Shown here: positions 57,801 through 64,000 of the stretch, in pieces
Layout: the number at the start of each line of letters is the position of its first letter
Position numbering within the stretch: the stretch's first letter is position 1
Source of the DNA: an uncultured Pseudomonadales bacterium
GTDB lineage: Bacteria; Pseudomonadota; Gammaproteobacteria; Pseudomonadales; Cellvibrionaceae
Length of the DNA stretch: 64,000 bases
Reading direction: 5' to 3'
NCBI GenBank assembly: GCA_947487765.1
Contig: CANKXO010000001.1
Coordinates: forward strand, 930,001-994,000
Position numbers and translations under genes: made by a program
The notes under the pieces: model-generated
The model's input: the letters and a program-made list of their open reading frames with translations, nothing else
What the model was told of the DNA's origin: nothing
The model's database searches: none

Positions 57801-57987
57801 AACAGTTGCTGGGCACTTTCCGTTAACCCTGGTTTCTGGTGCCGGTGCAGAGGCAAGAAATTCTATAGGTTTGGTCCTAGTGGGGGGTATGGCAATAGGT
57901 ACAATCTTTACTCTATTTGTTATTCCTTCGGTTTATATGTTATTTGCTAAAGACCACAAAGCTGAAGAGCAACCAGAAATAGATTAG
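54895..57987 (+). CDS. RND efflux permease, HAE1 family
   Basis: A 1030-residue inner-membrane antiporter starting at TTG 54895; the next in-frame Met is far inside. MKSPVKSFTDIFVYRPVLSIVVSLIIVIAG begins the first helix. Two periplasmic loops alternate with two bundles of helices; GLVVDDAIVIVENVQRH in helix 4 contains the proton-relay Asp pair, and VGLVTLIGLIAKNGILVVEFAN supplies the conserved Lys. The MexI/MdtBC-like region NFVNRFNIQGRSYRVIPQV is clear. It exports drugs or toxic compounds. Neither an outer-membrane channel gene nor a regulator is adjacent. Confidence 0.95.
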   Translation: MKSPVKSFTDIFVYRPVLSIVVSLIIVIAGLQAINSLSVRQYPRSDNAAITITTAYVGASAELVRGFITTPIEQAISGAEGIDYVESSSQLGLSTITVRLELNYDPIKALSEINSKVNQVRSDLPPEAEVPTINVESADSEFASAYLSFNSDILDNNQITDFLVRVVQPRLSALDGVQRAEVLGARKFAMRIWLKPEQMAAHNVTPLQVRQALAANNYLSALGTTKGSYVQVNLSADTDLNTAHEFKQLVLRSENGAIIRLQDVADVELGSESYDSEVRYSGKTATFMGIWPLPNANSLDVIQLVREEMKLIQDTLPSGMEGLVAYDATEYIDSAITEVVTTLVETLLIVIFVIYLFLGSLRSVLVPVITIPISLIGGVFLMMMFGFSLNLLTLLAIVLSVGLVVDDAIVIVENVQRHISEGQSNIEAAIKGARELIGPVIATTAVLVAVYLPVGLQGGLTGTLFKEFAFTLAGAVIISSIVALTLSPMMSSKILKQGDDRKGFAKKSGDAFEAFKQHYIIWLDATLKARPAVYMVWIVIGVLCIPLFIMAASELAPTEDQGVIFGIVEGPANATMDQSSLYAAEANKAFTSFDDTEFTFQLTFPGSGFSGMVLKPWDERDNTVFDLMPEAQQKLSAIPGINIFPITPPALPGGGQFPVEFILVSTAEPEAILKVAEELRDKAATSGMFAFPPMIDTRIDKPQAKLNIDRDKVADLGLTLEQVGNDVGIMLGGNFVNRFNIQGRSYRVIPQVKRLERLNPEQLNEIYITGPDNELIQLSSVADVTYQTVPRTLNRFQQQNAVKISGVATQPLGTVLTYLEDEAKKIMPLGYSIDYTGESRQLRREGNKFLPAFTLAIVLIFLVLAAQFNSFRDPFVIIVGCVPLAMFGALIFVFLKMPAPVPFWTDGWTTTLNIYSQVGLVTLIGLIAKNGILVVEFANKMQEQGIAKLEAIKEAASTRLRPILMTSVATVAGHFPLTLVSGAGAEARNSIGLVLVGGMAIGTIFTLFVIPSVYMLFAKDHKAEEQPEID

Positions 57988-58166
57988 ACAAAATAGCTTA
58001 GAAAAATTGATTCTTTACTTATAAATTGATTTTTATCAAAGTTTATATGGGCTTGTTATTTTATATTCATTATCGATAATTTGTATTCTGAATTGGTACG
58101 TTTTTATTAACCCAGAATAAATTATTGATTAGCCTTAAATTGCCAACTTTTCTATTGGGAGGGGTT

Positions 58167-58409
58167 ATGGATATTGAAACTTTGCAAAGCTTTCTGGGGT
58201 GGTGCTCAGTGATCAATATAGCGGTATTGCTATATTGGGCATTCTTCCTGCTGTTTGCGCCTAATTGGACTTATCAATACTCGACAAAGTGGTTGGAGTT
58301 ATCTCGCGAGCATTTCAATAGCACCCATTTTGCTTTATTTGGTGCATATAAACTTATCATTATATTTTTTAATATTATTCCTTACTTTGCGCTTCGGATT
58401 ATTGCTTGA
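58167..58409 (+). CDS. Small membrane protein, DUF6868-like
   Basis: An 80-residue protein from ATG 58167, with a strong GGGAGGGG ribosome site upstream; an in-frame start at 58125 has none. Helices at about residues 9-30 and 58-76 enclose LFAPNWTYQYSTKWLELSREHFNSTHFALFGAYKL. The pattern MDIETLQSFLGWCSVINI resembles DUF6868 proteins known to me. Function unknown. Confidence 0.75.
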   Translation: MDIETLQSFLGWCSVINIAVLLYWAFFLLFAPNWTYQYSTKWLELSREHFNSTHFALFGAYKLIIIFFNIIPYFALRIIA

Positions 58410-58452
58410 TAAGCAGATATATTGAGGTTAAGTTGGAGTATTAATTGATTAA

Positions 58453-58475
58453 GTGGCTAGGGGTTTTTTAGCCAC
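58453..58475 (-). terminator. Hairpin between the small membrane protein and the oxidoreductase genes
   Basis: GTGGCTA (58453-58459) pairs with TAGCCAC (58469-58475) with a 9-nt loop that itself holds a T run. Convergent gene ends flank it. It lacks a T tract after the stem, so terminator activity is modest. Confidence 0.4.
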
Positions 58476-58499
58476 ATAATCACCTTGAATTTCTTTACT

Positions 58500-59477
58500 T
58501 TATACTTTAATAACTAATTTACCTTTGCTCTGACTTGCTTCCATCAGCTGGTGTGCTTCAGCTATATTGTCAAATGAAAATATCTGACTTGGTTTAGCCT
58601 TATAATGTCCAGATTCTACGCTTTGAATTATTTTTTGGAGCGGAATTTTAGCTATAGGGAACATTGCTGTACCAAACATAAAGCTAGCAAAAAAATTTAA
58701 ATTAACACCGGAGGGCATATCGATTAAAGGATTAAAAGAAATTGGATTCCCGCCACCGAGAAATCCAGCGTTGCAAACGGCGCCACGGCTATGGCAAGTA
58801 AGCAAAGAGTCCAACAGTGTTGTATTGCCAACGATATCCAGTACTCCATCAATGCCTTTAGAGTGTATTTTTTTAATTTGCTCAGCGAGTTGATTGTCTT
58901 CAATTAAAACACTCTCCACCCCTAACTCTTTTAACCACATTGAATTTTGAGGATTGCGCGTTGAAGCTAAAACATGAACACCTTCATGATTTGATGCAAT
59001 ATTGATAGCCGCCAACCCTAATGCAGATGTTGCTCCTCGAATGAGTAATGTATCACCAGACCTCATTTTTAAATTATTGTAAAGGCAATGCCATGCGGTA
59101 CAGTAAGATTCAGGAATTGCCGCTAACTCTGCCCAGCTCAAAGTTGTTGTTATAGGGAAGATATTAGTGGTAGGTACGACAGTATATTCAGCATAGCTAC
59201 CATTGATCGTTCTTCCCATGCCTCCCATGATTGCTGCAACTTTTTGGCCCTTCTCCAGTTTACCTGACGGATCAGACTCGATCACACCAACACATTCTAT
59301 TCCTGAAACAGGAGCAACATCACCCCAGTGACCAGCACGCATATAGGTTTCAGCACGATTGATACCAAACGCTTTAACTTTAATTAATGCCTGCTGGTCA
59401 CTGGGGGTAGGGGTGGGAAGTTCCTTTAATTTCAATACTTCAGGATTTCCATATTGAGAAATAACCATTGCTTTCAT
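58500..59477 (-). CDS. Zinc-independent alcohol dehydrogenase-like quinone oxidoreductase
   Basis: A 325-residue medium-chain reductase. The GroES-like half has MKAMVISQYGNPEVLKLKELPTP and GINRAETYMRAGHWGDVAPVSGIECVGVIE. The nucleotide-binding part is LLIRGATSALGLAAINIASN with DGVLDIVGN downstream. No zinc-ligand cysteines are seen. It probably reduces quinones or enones with NADPH. It is divergent from a LysR gene, with an operator between, the usual arrangement for local regulation. Confidence 0.9.
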   Translation of the reverse strand: MKAMVISQYGNPEVLKLKELPTPTPSDQQALIKVKAFGINRAETYMRAGHWGDVAPVSGIECVGVIESDPSGKLEKGQKVAAIMGGMGRTINGSYAEYTVVPTTNIFPITTTLSWAELAAIPESYCTAWHCLYNNLKMRSGDTLLIRGATSALGLAAINIASNHEGVHVLASTRNPQNSMWLKELGVESVLIEDNQLAEQIKKIHSKGIDGVLDIVGNTTLLDSLLTCHSRGAVCNAGFLGGGNPISFNPLIDMPSGVNLNFFASFMFGTAMFPIAKIPLQKIIQSVESGHYKAKPSQIFSFDNIAEAHQLMEASQSKGKLVIKV

Positions 59478-59521
59478 CTATATAGCCTCATTAATTAACA
59501 TTATTTAAAGATTAATCAGGT

Positions 59522-59578
59522 TGTACGTAACAAAAAAGTACATTTTAAATATATAGTTGGTAGTTTTAAGGTACATTT
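59522..59578 (+). promoter_or_regulatory. LysR-type operator between the oxidoreductase and its regulator
   Basis: TGTAC-N11-GTACA (59522-59542) is a perfect interrupted dyad matching the LysR T-N11-A rule. GTACATTT recurs downstream at 59571-59578 (first at 59538-59545). It sits in the 109-bp divergent spacer between the two start codons. Confidence 0.65.
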
Positions 59579-59586
59579 GAGAAGCT

Positions 59587-60468
59587 ATGAAATTACAACA
59601 GCTGCTAGCTTTAGAGGCGATTGTGAAAGGCGGTAGTTTTCAGGAAGGAGCTAGACTTTTACACAAAACACACCCGAGCGTTATCACAGGGATAAAGCGT
59701 TTTGAGGATGAGTTGGGGTTTCAACTATTTAATCGGGATTATTATCGTGCAACGCTGACAACAGAGGGGGAAGTTTTTTACAGAAGCTGTACAAGGCTTT
59801 TGGATGAAGCTAAGAAATTAAAGGTTATTGCTAACAATATTGCGGTTAAAGAAGAGACAGAATTGAATATTGTTATTGGTGATGTTGTATCTGTTGATAA
59901 AGCACTTTCACTGTTAAAAGGCTTTTTTGATAGTCACCCCAATACACAATTAAACCTTTTATTCGAAAATATTAGCGGGCCAAATGAGCGCTTATTGAAT
60001 GGAGGGGCAGATTTAATTATTCACCACATCCAAAAAACGGATAGACGCTATGAATATCAGGAATATTCTCAGGTTGAGTTACTACCGGTTGTAGCCCCCG
60101 GCTTTTTGGATGATCGTTTAACAAAGCCTCTTACCTATGACGATTTAACCAATTATACGCAATGTATTATCAGAGATACTGCTAAAACTACAGATTTTGC
60201 GACTGATTATCACCTACTAAACAAGACCAGACAAATTATGGTTGGTGATCAGCATACAAAGAAAAGTGTTATAAAGCTTGGCCTTGGTTGGGGGCATATG
60301 CCTTTATTTATGATTAGGGAAGAGCTAGAAAATGGTGAATTATTGACTATTAACGGGGGGAATATTCGCAAGTATTATCTAGATATTGTCGCGGCTCGTC
60401 GTTCAGATCAAAGTGCTGGAGTAATCGCTGAAAGATTATGGCAATATTTAGGTAAAAATATACAATAA
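59587..60468 (+). CDS. LysR-family transcriptional regulator
   Basis: A 293-residue LysR protein. The winged HTH is MKLQQLLALEAIVKGGSFQEGARLLHKTHPSVITGIKRFEDELGFQLF. The C-terminal effector domain contains LNIVIGDVVSVDKALSLL and GLGWGHMPLFMIREEL. It is divergently placed from the quinone oxidoreductase and likely controls it in response to an unknown ligand. Confidence 0.92.
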   Translation: MKLQQLLALEAIVKGGSFQEGARLLHKTHPSVITGIKRFEDELGFQLFNRDYYRATLTTEGEVFYRSCTRLLDEAKKLKVIANNIAVKEETELNIVIGDVVSVDKALSLLKGFFDSHPNTQLNLLFENISGPNERLLNGGADLIIHHIQKTDRRYEYQEYSQVELLPVVAPGFLDDRLTKPLTYDDLTNYTQCIIRDTAKTTDFATDYHLLNKTRQIMVGDQHTKKSVIKLGLGWGHMPLFMIREELENGELLTINGGNIRKYYLDIVAARRSDQSAGVIAERLWQYLGKNIQ

Positions 60469-60517
60469 GCCTTTATTTTTATGCTTTAATGGACTTTTAT
60501 GCCTATAAGGCTTGAAT

Positions 60518-60546
60518 TTGCGATCACTATGCATTTCCATTATAAT
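60518..60546 (+). promoter_or_regulatory. Sigma-70 promoter of the hipBA module
   Basis: TTGCGA (60518-60523) and a perfect TATAAT (60541-60546) are separated by exactly 17 bp. The start of hipB lies 77 nt downstream of the -10, leaving room for HipB operators in the leader. Confidence 0.7.
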
Positions 60547-60623
60547 GCTTATAAAGTTACTCTTTAATTGCAATTTAAGTGATTAAAGCATTAAATTTAA
60601 ATCCTAATTGATTGGTATTTATT

Positions 60624-60959
60624 ATGGATATATATTCAATGAGTGATCACGCGATAGCGCAAGCGATAGGTAATAGTATGGAGAGCCATCGCTTGCGCCA
60701 AAATATGAAACAAACGGATCTAGCGAAGCGAGTGATGCTTTCCCGCTCTACCGTCCAAACACTAGAAAATCAGGGGAATGGAAAAATTTCATCGCTGATT
60801 AGCATTCTTCGTGAACTGGGCGAATTAGATCGCATAATGGCTCTAGTTCAGCCGCCTGAGCTTAGCCCGATCCAATTGCTTAAGAGTTCGACTAAGGGCC
60901 GTCAACGAGCATCTGGTAGCGAAAGCCCTATAGAAACACCTCAAGAATCTGATTGGTAA
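60624..60959 (+). CDS. hipB: HipB-like antitoxin, Xre-type HTH
   Basis: A 111-residue DNA-binding protein from ATG 60624. The XRE-type helix-turn-helix is in AIGNSMESHRLRQNMKQTDLAKRVMLSRSTVQTLENQGNGKISSLISILRELG. A disordered Ser/Gln-rich tail (SSTKGRQRASGSESPIETPQESDW) follows. It would bind the promoter and neutralise HipA. The stop codon is 5 nt before the HipA start. Confidence 0.88.
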   Translation: MDIYSMSDHAIAQAIGNSMESHRLRQNMKQTDLAKRVMLSRSTVQTLENQGNGKISSLISILRELGELDRIMALVQPPELSPIQLLKSSTKGRQRASGSESPIETPQESDW

Positions 60960-60964
60960 TATCA

Positions 60965-62266
60965 ATGGCAATACATAACAGTACCGTGGCTATTTACCTG
61001 TGGGAGCAGTTAGTTGGCGCTATCACATGGGATGATTCCCGCAGGCTTGGAATATTTGAGTATGACCCGGGGTTTCTGAAGCAGGGGGTTGATGTTTCTC
61101 CGTTGCATATGCCTATTAGCCAGCAACCAAGTCGACCCTATGTGTTCTCAGGGTTATCGTGGGAGACTTACAGAGGCTTGCCAGGCTTACTTGCAGATGC
61201 TTTGCCTGATCGTTTTGGTAATCTATTGATTGATGTCTGGTTAGAAAGACAGGGTAGAGACTCGGCGAGTTTTACGCCGGTAGAGCGCTTATGTTACATC
61301 GGCGCTCGTGGCATGGGAGCGCTGGAGTTTAAGCCAACGCTATATCGAGGTGCTGAAAAGTCAGTGCCTGTAGAAATTAATACACTGGTTCAACTAGCCC
61401 AAGAAGTCACTGATGCCCGTACCGACTTTAATGCAGAGTTAGGTCAAAGCGACAAAGAAAATCGTGAAGCTTTGCAGGATATTTTACGTGTAGGAACATC
61501 AGCAGGTGGCGCTCGCCCTAAAGCGGTCATTGCGATGAATCGAGAAGGTAAAGTGCGTTCAGGCCAAGTGCAAGCACCTAAAGATTATGACTATTGGTTA
61601 CTGAAATTCGATGGTGTAACCGATATAGAGCTAGGTAAACCACAAGAATTTGGTCGCATTGAGTATGCCTATTCATTGATGGCTCGTGCTGCAGGGATTA
61701 GCATGAGTGAATGCCGTTTACTAGAAGAAAATGGGCGGGCTCACTTTCTAACTAAACGCTTTGATCGAGTGAATGGTAAGAAATTACACTTACAATCACT
61801 ATGTGGATTAGCCCATTATGATTTTAATGTGGCAGGTGCTTATGGGTATGAGCAAGCATTTAAAGTCATGCGTCAGTTGCGTTTGCCTAAATCAGAGGCT
61901 TTAGAGCAATATAAAAGAATGGTGTTTAATGTACTTGCACGCAATCAAGACGACCACACTAAAAATATTGCTTTCTTAATGGATGAAAAAGGTCATTGGC
62001 GCTTATCACCTGCATACGATGTCACTTATGCACACAATCCTCAAGGTCAATGGACTAATCAACACCAAATGACAATTGCTGGAAAGAGAGATCACTTTTC
62101 TCGTCAGGACCTAATTGAATTAGGTAAAGGGATCAGCTTGAATAATGCTCACGAGATTATTGATGAGTTGGTAGCAGCTATTGCAGACTGGCCAATTTTT
62201 GCTAAAAAATCAGGCGTTAGCGCTGAAAAAACTCAACAGATTGGCAAAAGCCACCGTCGATTATAG
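60965..62266 (+). CDS. hipA: HipA-like serine/threonine kinase toxin
   Basis: A 433-residue HipA-family protein. The N-terminal subdomain has YVFSGLSWETYRGLPGLLADALPDRFGNLLI. The Gly-rich P-loop is VGTSAGGARPKAVIAM. The catalytic loop is MVFNVLARNQDDHTKNIAFL and the Asp of the metal site is in LSPAYDVTYA. In E. coli HipA phosphorylates a tRNA synthetase and causes persistence; here the target is not known. It is coupled to hipB with a 5-nt gap. Confidence 0.93.
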   Translation: MAIHNSTVAIYLWEQLVGAITWDDSRRLGIFEYDPGFLKQGVDVSPLHMPISQQPSRPYVFSGLSWETYRGLPGLLADALPDRFGNLLIDVWLERQGRDSASFTPVERLCYIGARGMGALEFKPTLYRGAEKSVPVEINTLVQLAQEVTDARTDFNAELGQSDKENREALQDILRVGTSAGGARPKAVIAMNREGKVRSGQVQAPKDYDYWLLKFDGVTDIELGKPQEFGRIEYAYSLMARAAGISMSECRLLEENGRAHFLTKRFDRVNGKKLHLQSLCGLAHYDFNVAGAYGYEQAFKVMRQLRLPKSEALEQYKRMVFNVLARNQDDHTKNIAFLMDEKGHWRLSPAYDVTYAHNPQGQWTNQHQMTIAGKRDHFSRQDLIELGKGISLNNAHEIIDELVAAIADWPIFAKKSGVSAEKTQQIGKSHRRL

Positions 62267-62361
62267 CGTTCCTATTTCTTCTTTTAATATTGTTGATTTA
62301 TGTCAACGTATTCTTTCATTATCAGTATTATCCTTTAAATAAGTAGAAAAGGAGGGACGAT

Positions 62362-62817
62362 ATGAATACCTATAAGACCCTTTTAGTTGCTATTGATTTA
62401 GAGAAAAATACGGATCAGATCCTTAAACGAGTAGCGGAACTGATAAAGGATCATGAAACAAAAGTAATTGTTTTGCATGTTAGTTATATTGAAATACCTA
62501 CCTATGGTGGTTATTTTGGTGAAGGTCTGTATGCTCCAAGAGAAGTACATATTGATAAGAAAACGACAGAGGAGAGAGCGCTAGATAGAATTCAAAACTT
62601 ACTACGGAAGATTAATTTATCGACAGATGATATACGAATAGAATTTGGAAGGCCTGCTGAAACAATTATCGCTATTGCTAATAAAGAGAAAGCAGATTTA
62701 ATTGTAATGGGGAGCCATGGAAAGCATGGACTAAAATTATTATTAGGTTCAACGGCGAGTAGTGTATTACATACGACTTCATGTGACGTATTAGCGGTGA
62801 GAATACCAGAAGAATAA
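62362..62817 (+). CDS. Universal stress protein, UspA family
   Basis: A 151-residue UspA protein with an intact ATP-binding loop: VMGSHGKHGLKLLLGSTASSVL has the G-2X-G-9X-G-S/T spacing. MNTYKTLLVAIDL is the usual N-terminus. An extended segment around residues 48-60 (EIPTYGGYFGEGLYAP) is unusually aromatic. AGGAGGGACG gives a strong ribosome-binding site. Its DUF4404 neighbour is on the same strand 83 nt away. Confidence 0.93.
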   Translation: MNTYKTLLVAIDLEKNTDQILKRVAELIKDHETKVIVLHVSYIEIPTYGGYFGEGLYAPREVHIDKKTTEERALDRIQNLLRKINLSTDDIRIEFGRPAETIIAIANKEKADLIVMGSHGKHGLKLLLGSTASSVLHTTSCDVLAVRIPEE

Positions 62818-62900
62818 GTGCTGTATGATTATCGATAATCGTAGTAACCTATAGCTATAGTAATGTAGTTTTCCACTATGAATAGTATTCGAGGTGAGAA

Positions 62901-63152
62901 ATGTTAAGAGCTAAAGCGAAAGACTTAGTTGTCGAATTAAGAAATACATTGGATAGCGACTTAAGCCCAACGCAACATGAATTGATGTTACAAGTTGAAA
63001 ATAATATTCATGATTTAGATAAACCGGAACCAGAAGGTCCAAATTTACAAGAAACCTTAGAAATCTTATTGCTTGATATTGAAGAAAAACATCCAAAAGC
63101 AGCTATTACGGTTAAAGAAATATTAAAAACATTAGAGAATATAGGCGTATAA
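62901..63152 (+). CDS. DUF4404 family protein
   Basis: An 83-residue acidic helical protein matching DUF4404: LRNTLDSDLSPTQHELMLQVENNIHDL and HPKAAITVKEILKTLENIGV. Unknown function; no signal peptide. GAGGTGAG precedes the ATG. It follows the UspA gene and may be expressed with it under stress. Confidence 0.82.
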   Translation: MLRAKAKDLVVELRNTLDSDLSPTQHELMLQVENNIHDLDKPEPEGPNLQETLEILLLDIEEKHPKAAITVKEILKTLENIGV

Positions 63153-63373
63153 ATACTAACTGTGTAGGTTCAACACCTCTTGTTTTTATTTGACTTTTTA
63201 TAGAATTAAAAAAATAATAATAAAGTGGAATAATTTTTCATTATTAATATACTTAAATAGTATAAAAACTATTTTTTCTGTAAATTTGACTATGCATTAA
63301 TAACACTGTAATTTGGATTGCGCTGATCTATGCATTAATAATAACGAATTCTGCACAGCTAGTAGCGGTAATT

Positions 63374-64000
63374 ATGCTGAATTTTTATAGTCTTAATAAA
63401 ATATTTTTCCTTTTTCTCCAATATTTAAGTATTTCTCTTCTTCTATTTTCTCCATTAGCTTACTCAAACGAAAAAGTCACACTCCAGCTGAAGTGGAAGC
63501 ATCAATTTCAGTTTGCTGGATATTATGCGGCTCAACAAATGGGATTTTATGACGACGCTGGTTTTGAGGTTGATATTAAAGAGCGGGATGCTGAGCAGTC
63601 TCCTCTACATGCTGTGTTAGAAGGCAAAGCCGATTTTGGTGTATCAGATTCAAGTGTAATTCTGCATCGTATGAGAGGTAAACCGGTTGTTGTTTTGGCT
63701 GCTATTTTTCAACATAGCCCTCTGGTTCTATTGACTCGGGCAAATGATAACTTATTGGGGCCATATGAGCTTAAAGGCAAGCGTGTTATGTATCAAAAAG
63801 GAATTGATGATGCAGTAATAACGGGTATGTTGCACCAGCTTGGGCTATCAAATAAACACATTATCCATGTTCCACAAACTTTTGATTACAAAGCCTTATT
63901 GAATGGTGATGTTGATGCCATGTCTGCTTACATTACCAATGAACCTTATTTATATAAGCAACACGGAATGAAAGTTCATGCTATTGATCCTCTTAATTAT
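63374..64000 (+). CDS. NMT1/ThiY-type periplasmic binding domain, 5' part only
   Basis: The frame is open to the end of the window (209 codons seen). A signal peptide of about 31 residues ends FSPLAYS. The mature part VTLQLKWKHQFQFAGYYAAQQMGFYDDAGFEVDIKERD and ADFGVSDSSVILHRMRGKPVVVLAAIFQHSPLVLL match the NMT1/THI5-like family. Such domains bind small ligands either alone or as sensors fused to GGDEF/EAL or kinase domains. The C-terminus, which decides between these, is outside the window. Confidence 0.85.
   Translation, partial: MLNFYSLNKIFFLFLQYLSISLLLFSPLAYSNEKVTLQLKWKHQFQFAGYYAAQQMGFYDDAGFEVDIKERDAEQSPLHAVLEGKADFGVSDSSVILHRMRGKPVVVLAAIFQHSPLVLLTRANDNLLGPYELKGKRVMYQKGIDDAVITGMLHQLGLSNKHIIHVPQTFDYKALLNGDVDAMSAYITNEPYLYKQHGMKVHAIDPLNY

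Overview
The window looks like an AT-rich chromosomal segment of a free-living, probably marine, gammaproteobacterium on the Pseudomonas/Cellvibrionales side of the class. The basis is gene content and protein family resemblance: ThrH beside PabB, the 180-kDa class NAD-glutamate dehydrogenase followed by a DUF2835 gene, CysB, the YeaG-YeaH-SpoVR stress operon, PyrD-RlmKL-UvrB, Prc-XthA, ETF-ubiquinone oxidoreductase and a DUF2788 protein. Species level is not claimed. I see no rRNA, tRNA, prophage, CRISPR array or transposase. Most of the window is core chromosome with small accessory inserts.

Layout. 1-5.6 kb: 3' end of malate dehydrogenase, a Bcp peroxiredoxin, a short AraC-type regulator, an orphan yajC, a PLP-dependent desulfhydrase-like enzyme with a quinone oxidoreductase, and a 5'-nucleotidase. 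5.8-13 kb: a universal stress protein, cysB, two small unknown proteins, a gap with a near-consensus parS-like palindrome, thrH and pabB (convergent), a Rieske protein and purB. 13-23.5 kb: gdhB with its DUF2835 partner, then yeaG-yeaH-spoVR. 23.7-31.2 kb is the main accessory block: a histidine kinase/FixJ-type regulator pair, a decayed partial copy of a yceI gene, an intact yceI, an NTF2-like lipoprotein, a cytochrome b561-YceI fusion, a DUF3047 lipoprotein, a DM13 protein and a MarR-GNAT fusion whose start region is a 45-bp perfect dyad. 31.2-32.8 kb: three minus-strand genes (ElaA, CYTH, GNAT). 32.9-42.6 kb: pyrD-rlmKL-uvrB, a glycosyltransferase, sohB with a small membrane protein, a structured intergenic element with DnaA boxes, and trmH. 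42.6-50.1 kb: a probable C-rich-loop small RNA on the minus strand, a small unknown protein, two lipoproteins, ETF-QO, a MITE-like repeat, DUF2788, a hybrid sensor kinase homologue that has lost its catalytic residues, and a GT2 glycosyltransferase. 50.1-64 kb: xthA and prc, an RND efflux pair, a divergent oxidoreductase/LysR pair with a clear operator, a HipBA module with a strong promoter, a UspA plus DUF4404 pair, and the 5' end of an NMT1/ThiY-type periplasmic protein.

How the genes work together. The housekeeping genes cover central nitrogen metabolism (GdhB, ThrH, PurB, PyrD, PabB), RNA methylation (RlmKL, TrmH), DNA repair (UvrB, XthA) and envelope proteolysis (SohB, Prc). The most distinctive assembly is the two-component/YceI block. 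The dyad CCGTAG-AA-CTACGG, with another CTACG 21 bp downstream, is kept in both copies of the duplicated yceI upstream region, the first copy directly at the regulator's stop codon. This suggests a FixJ-type regulator controlling a periplasmic quinone/isoprenoid-binding and cytochrome b561 electron-transfer module. That link is inference. The other non-routine signals are the candidate sRNA at 42640-42750, the pseudokinase at 46698-48932, the MarR-GNAT operator, the MITE-like element at 46234-46426 and the parS-like site at 8902-8917.
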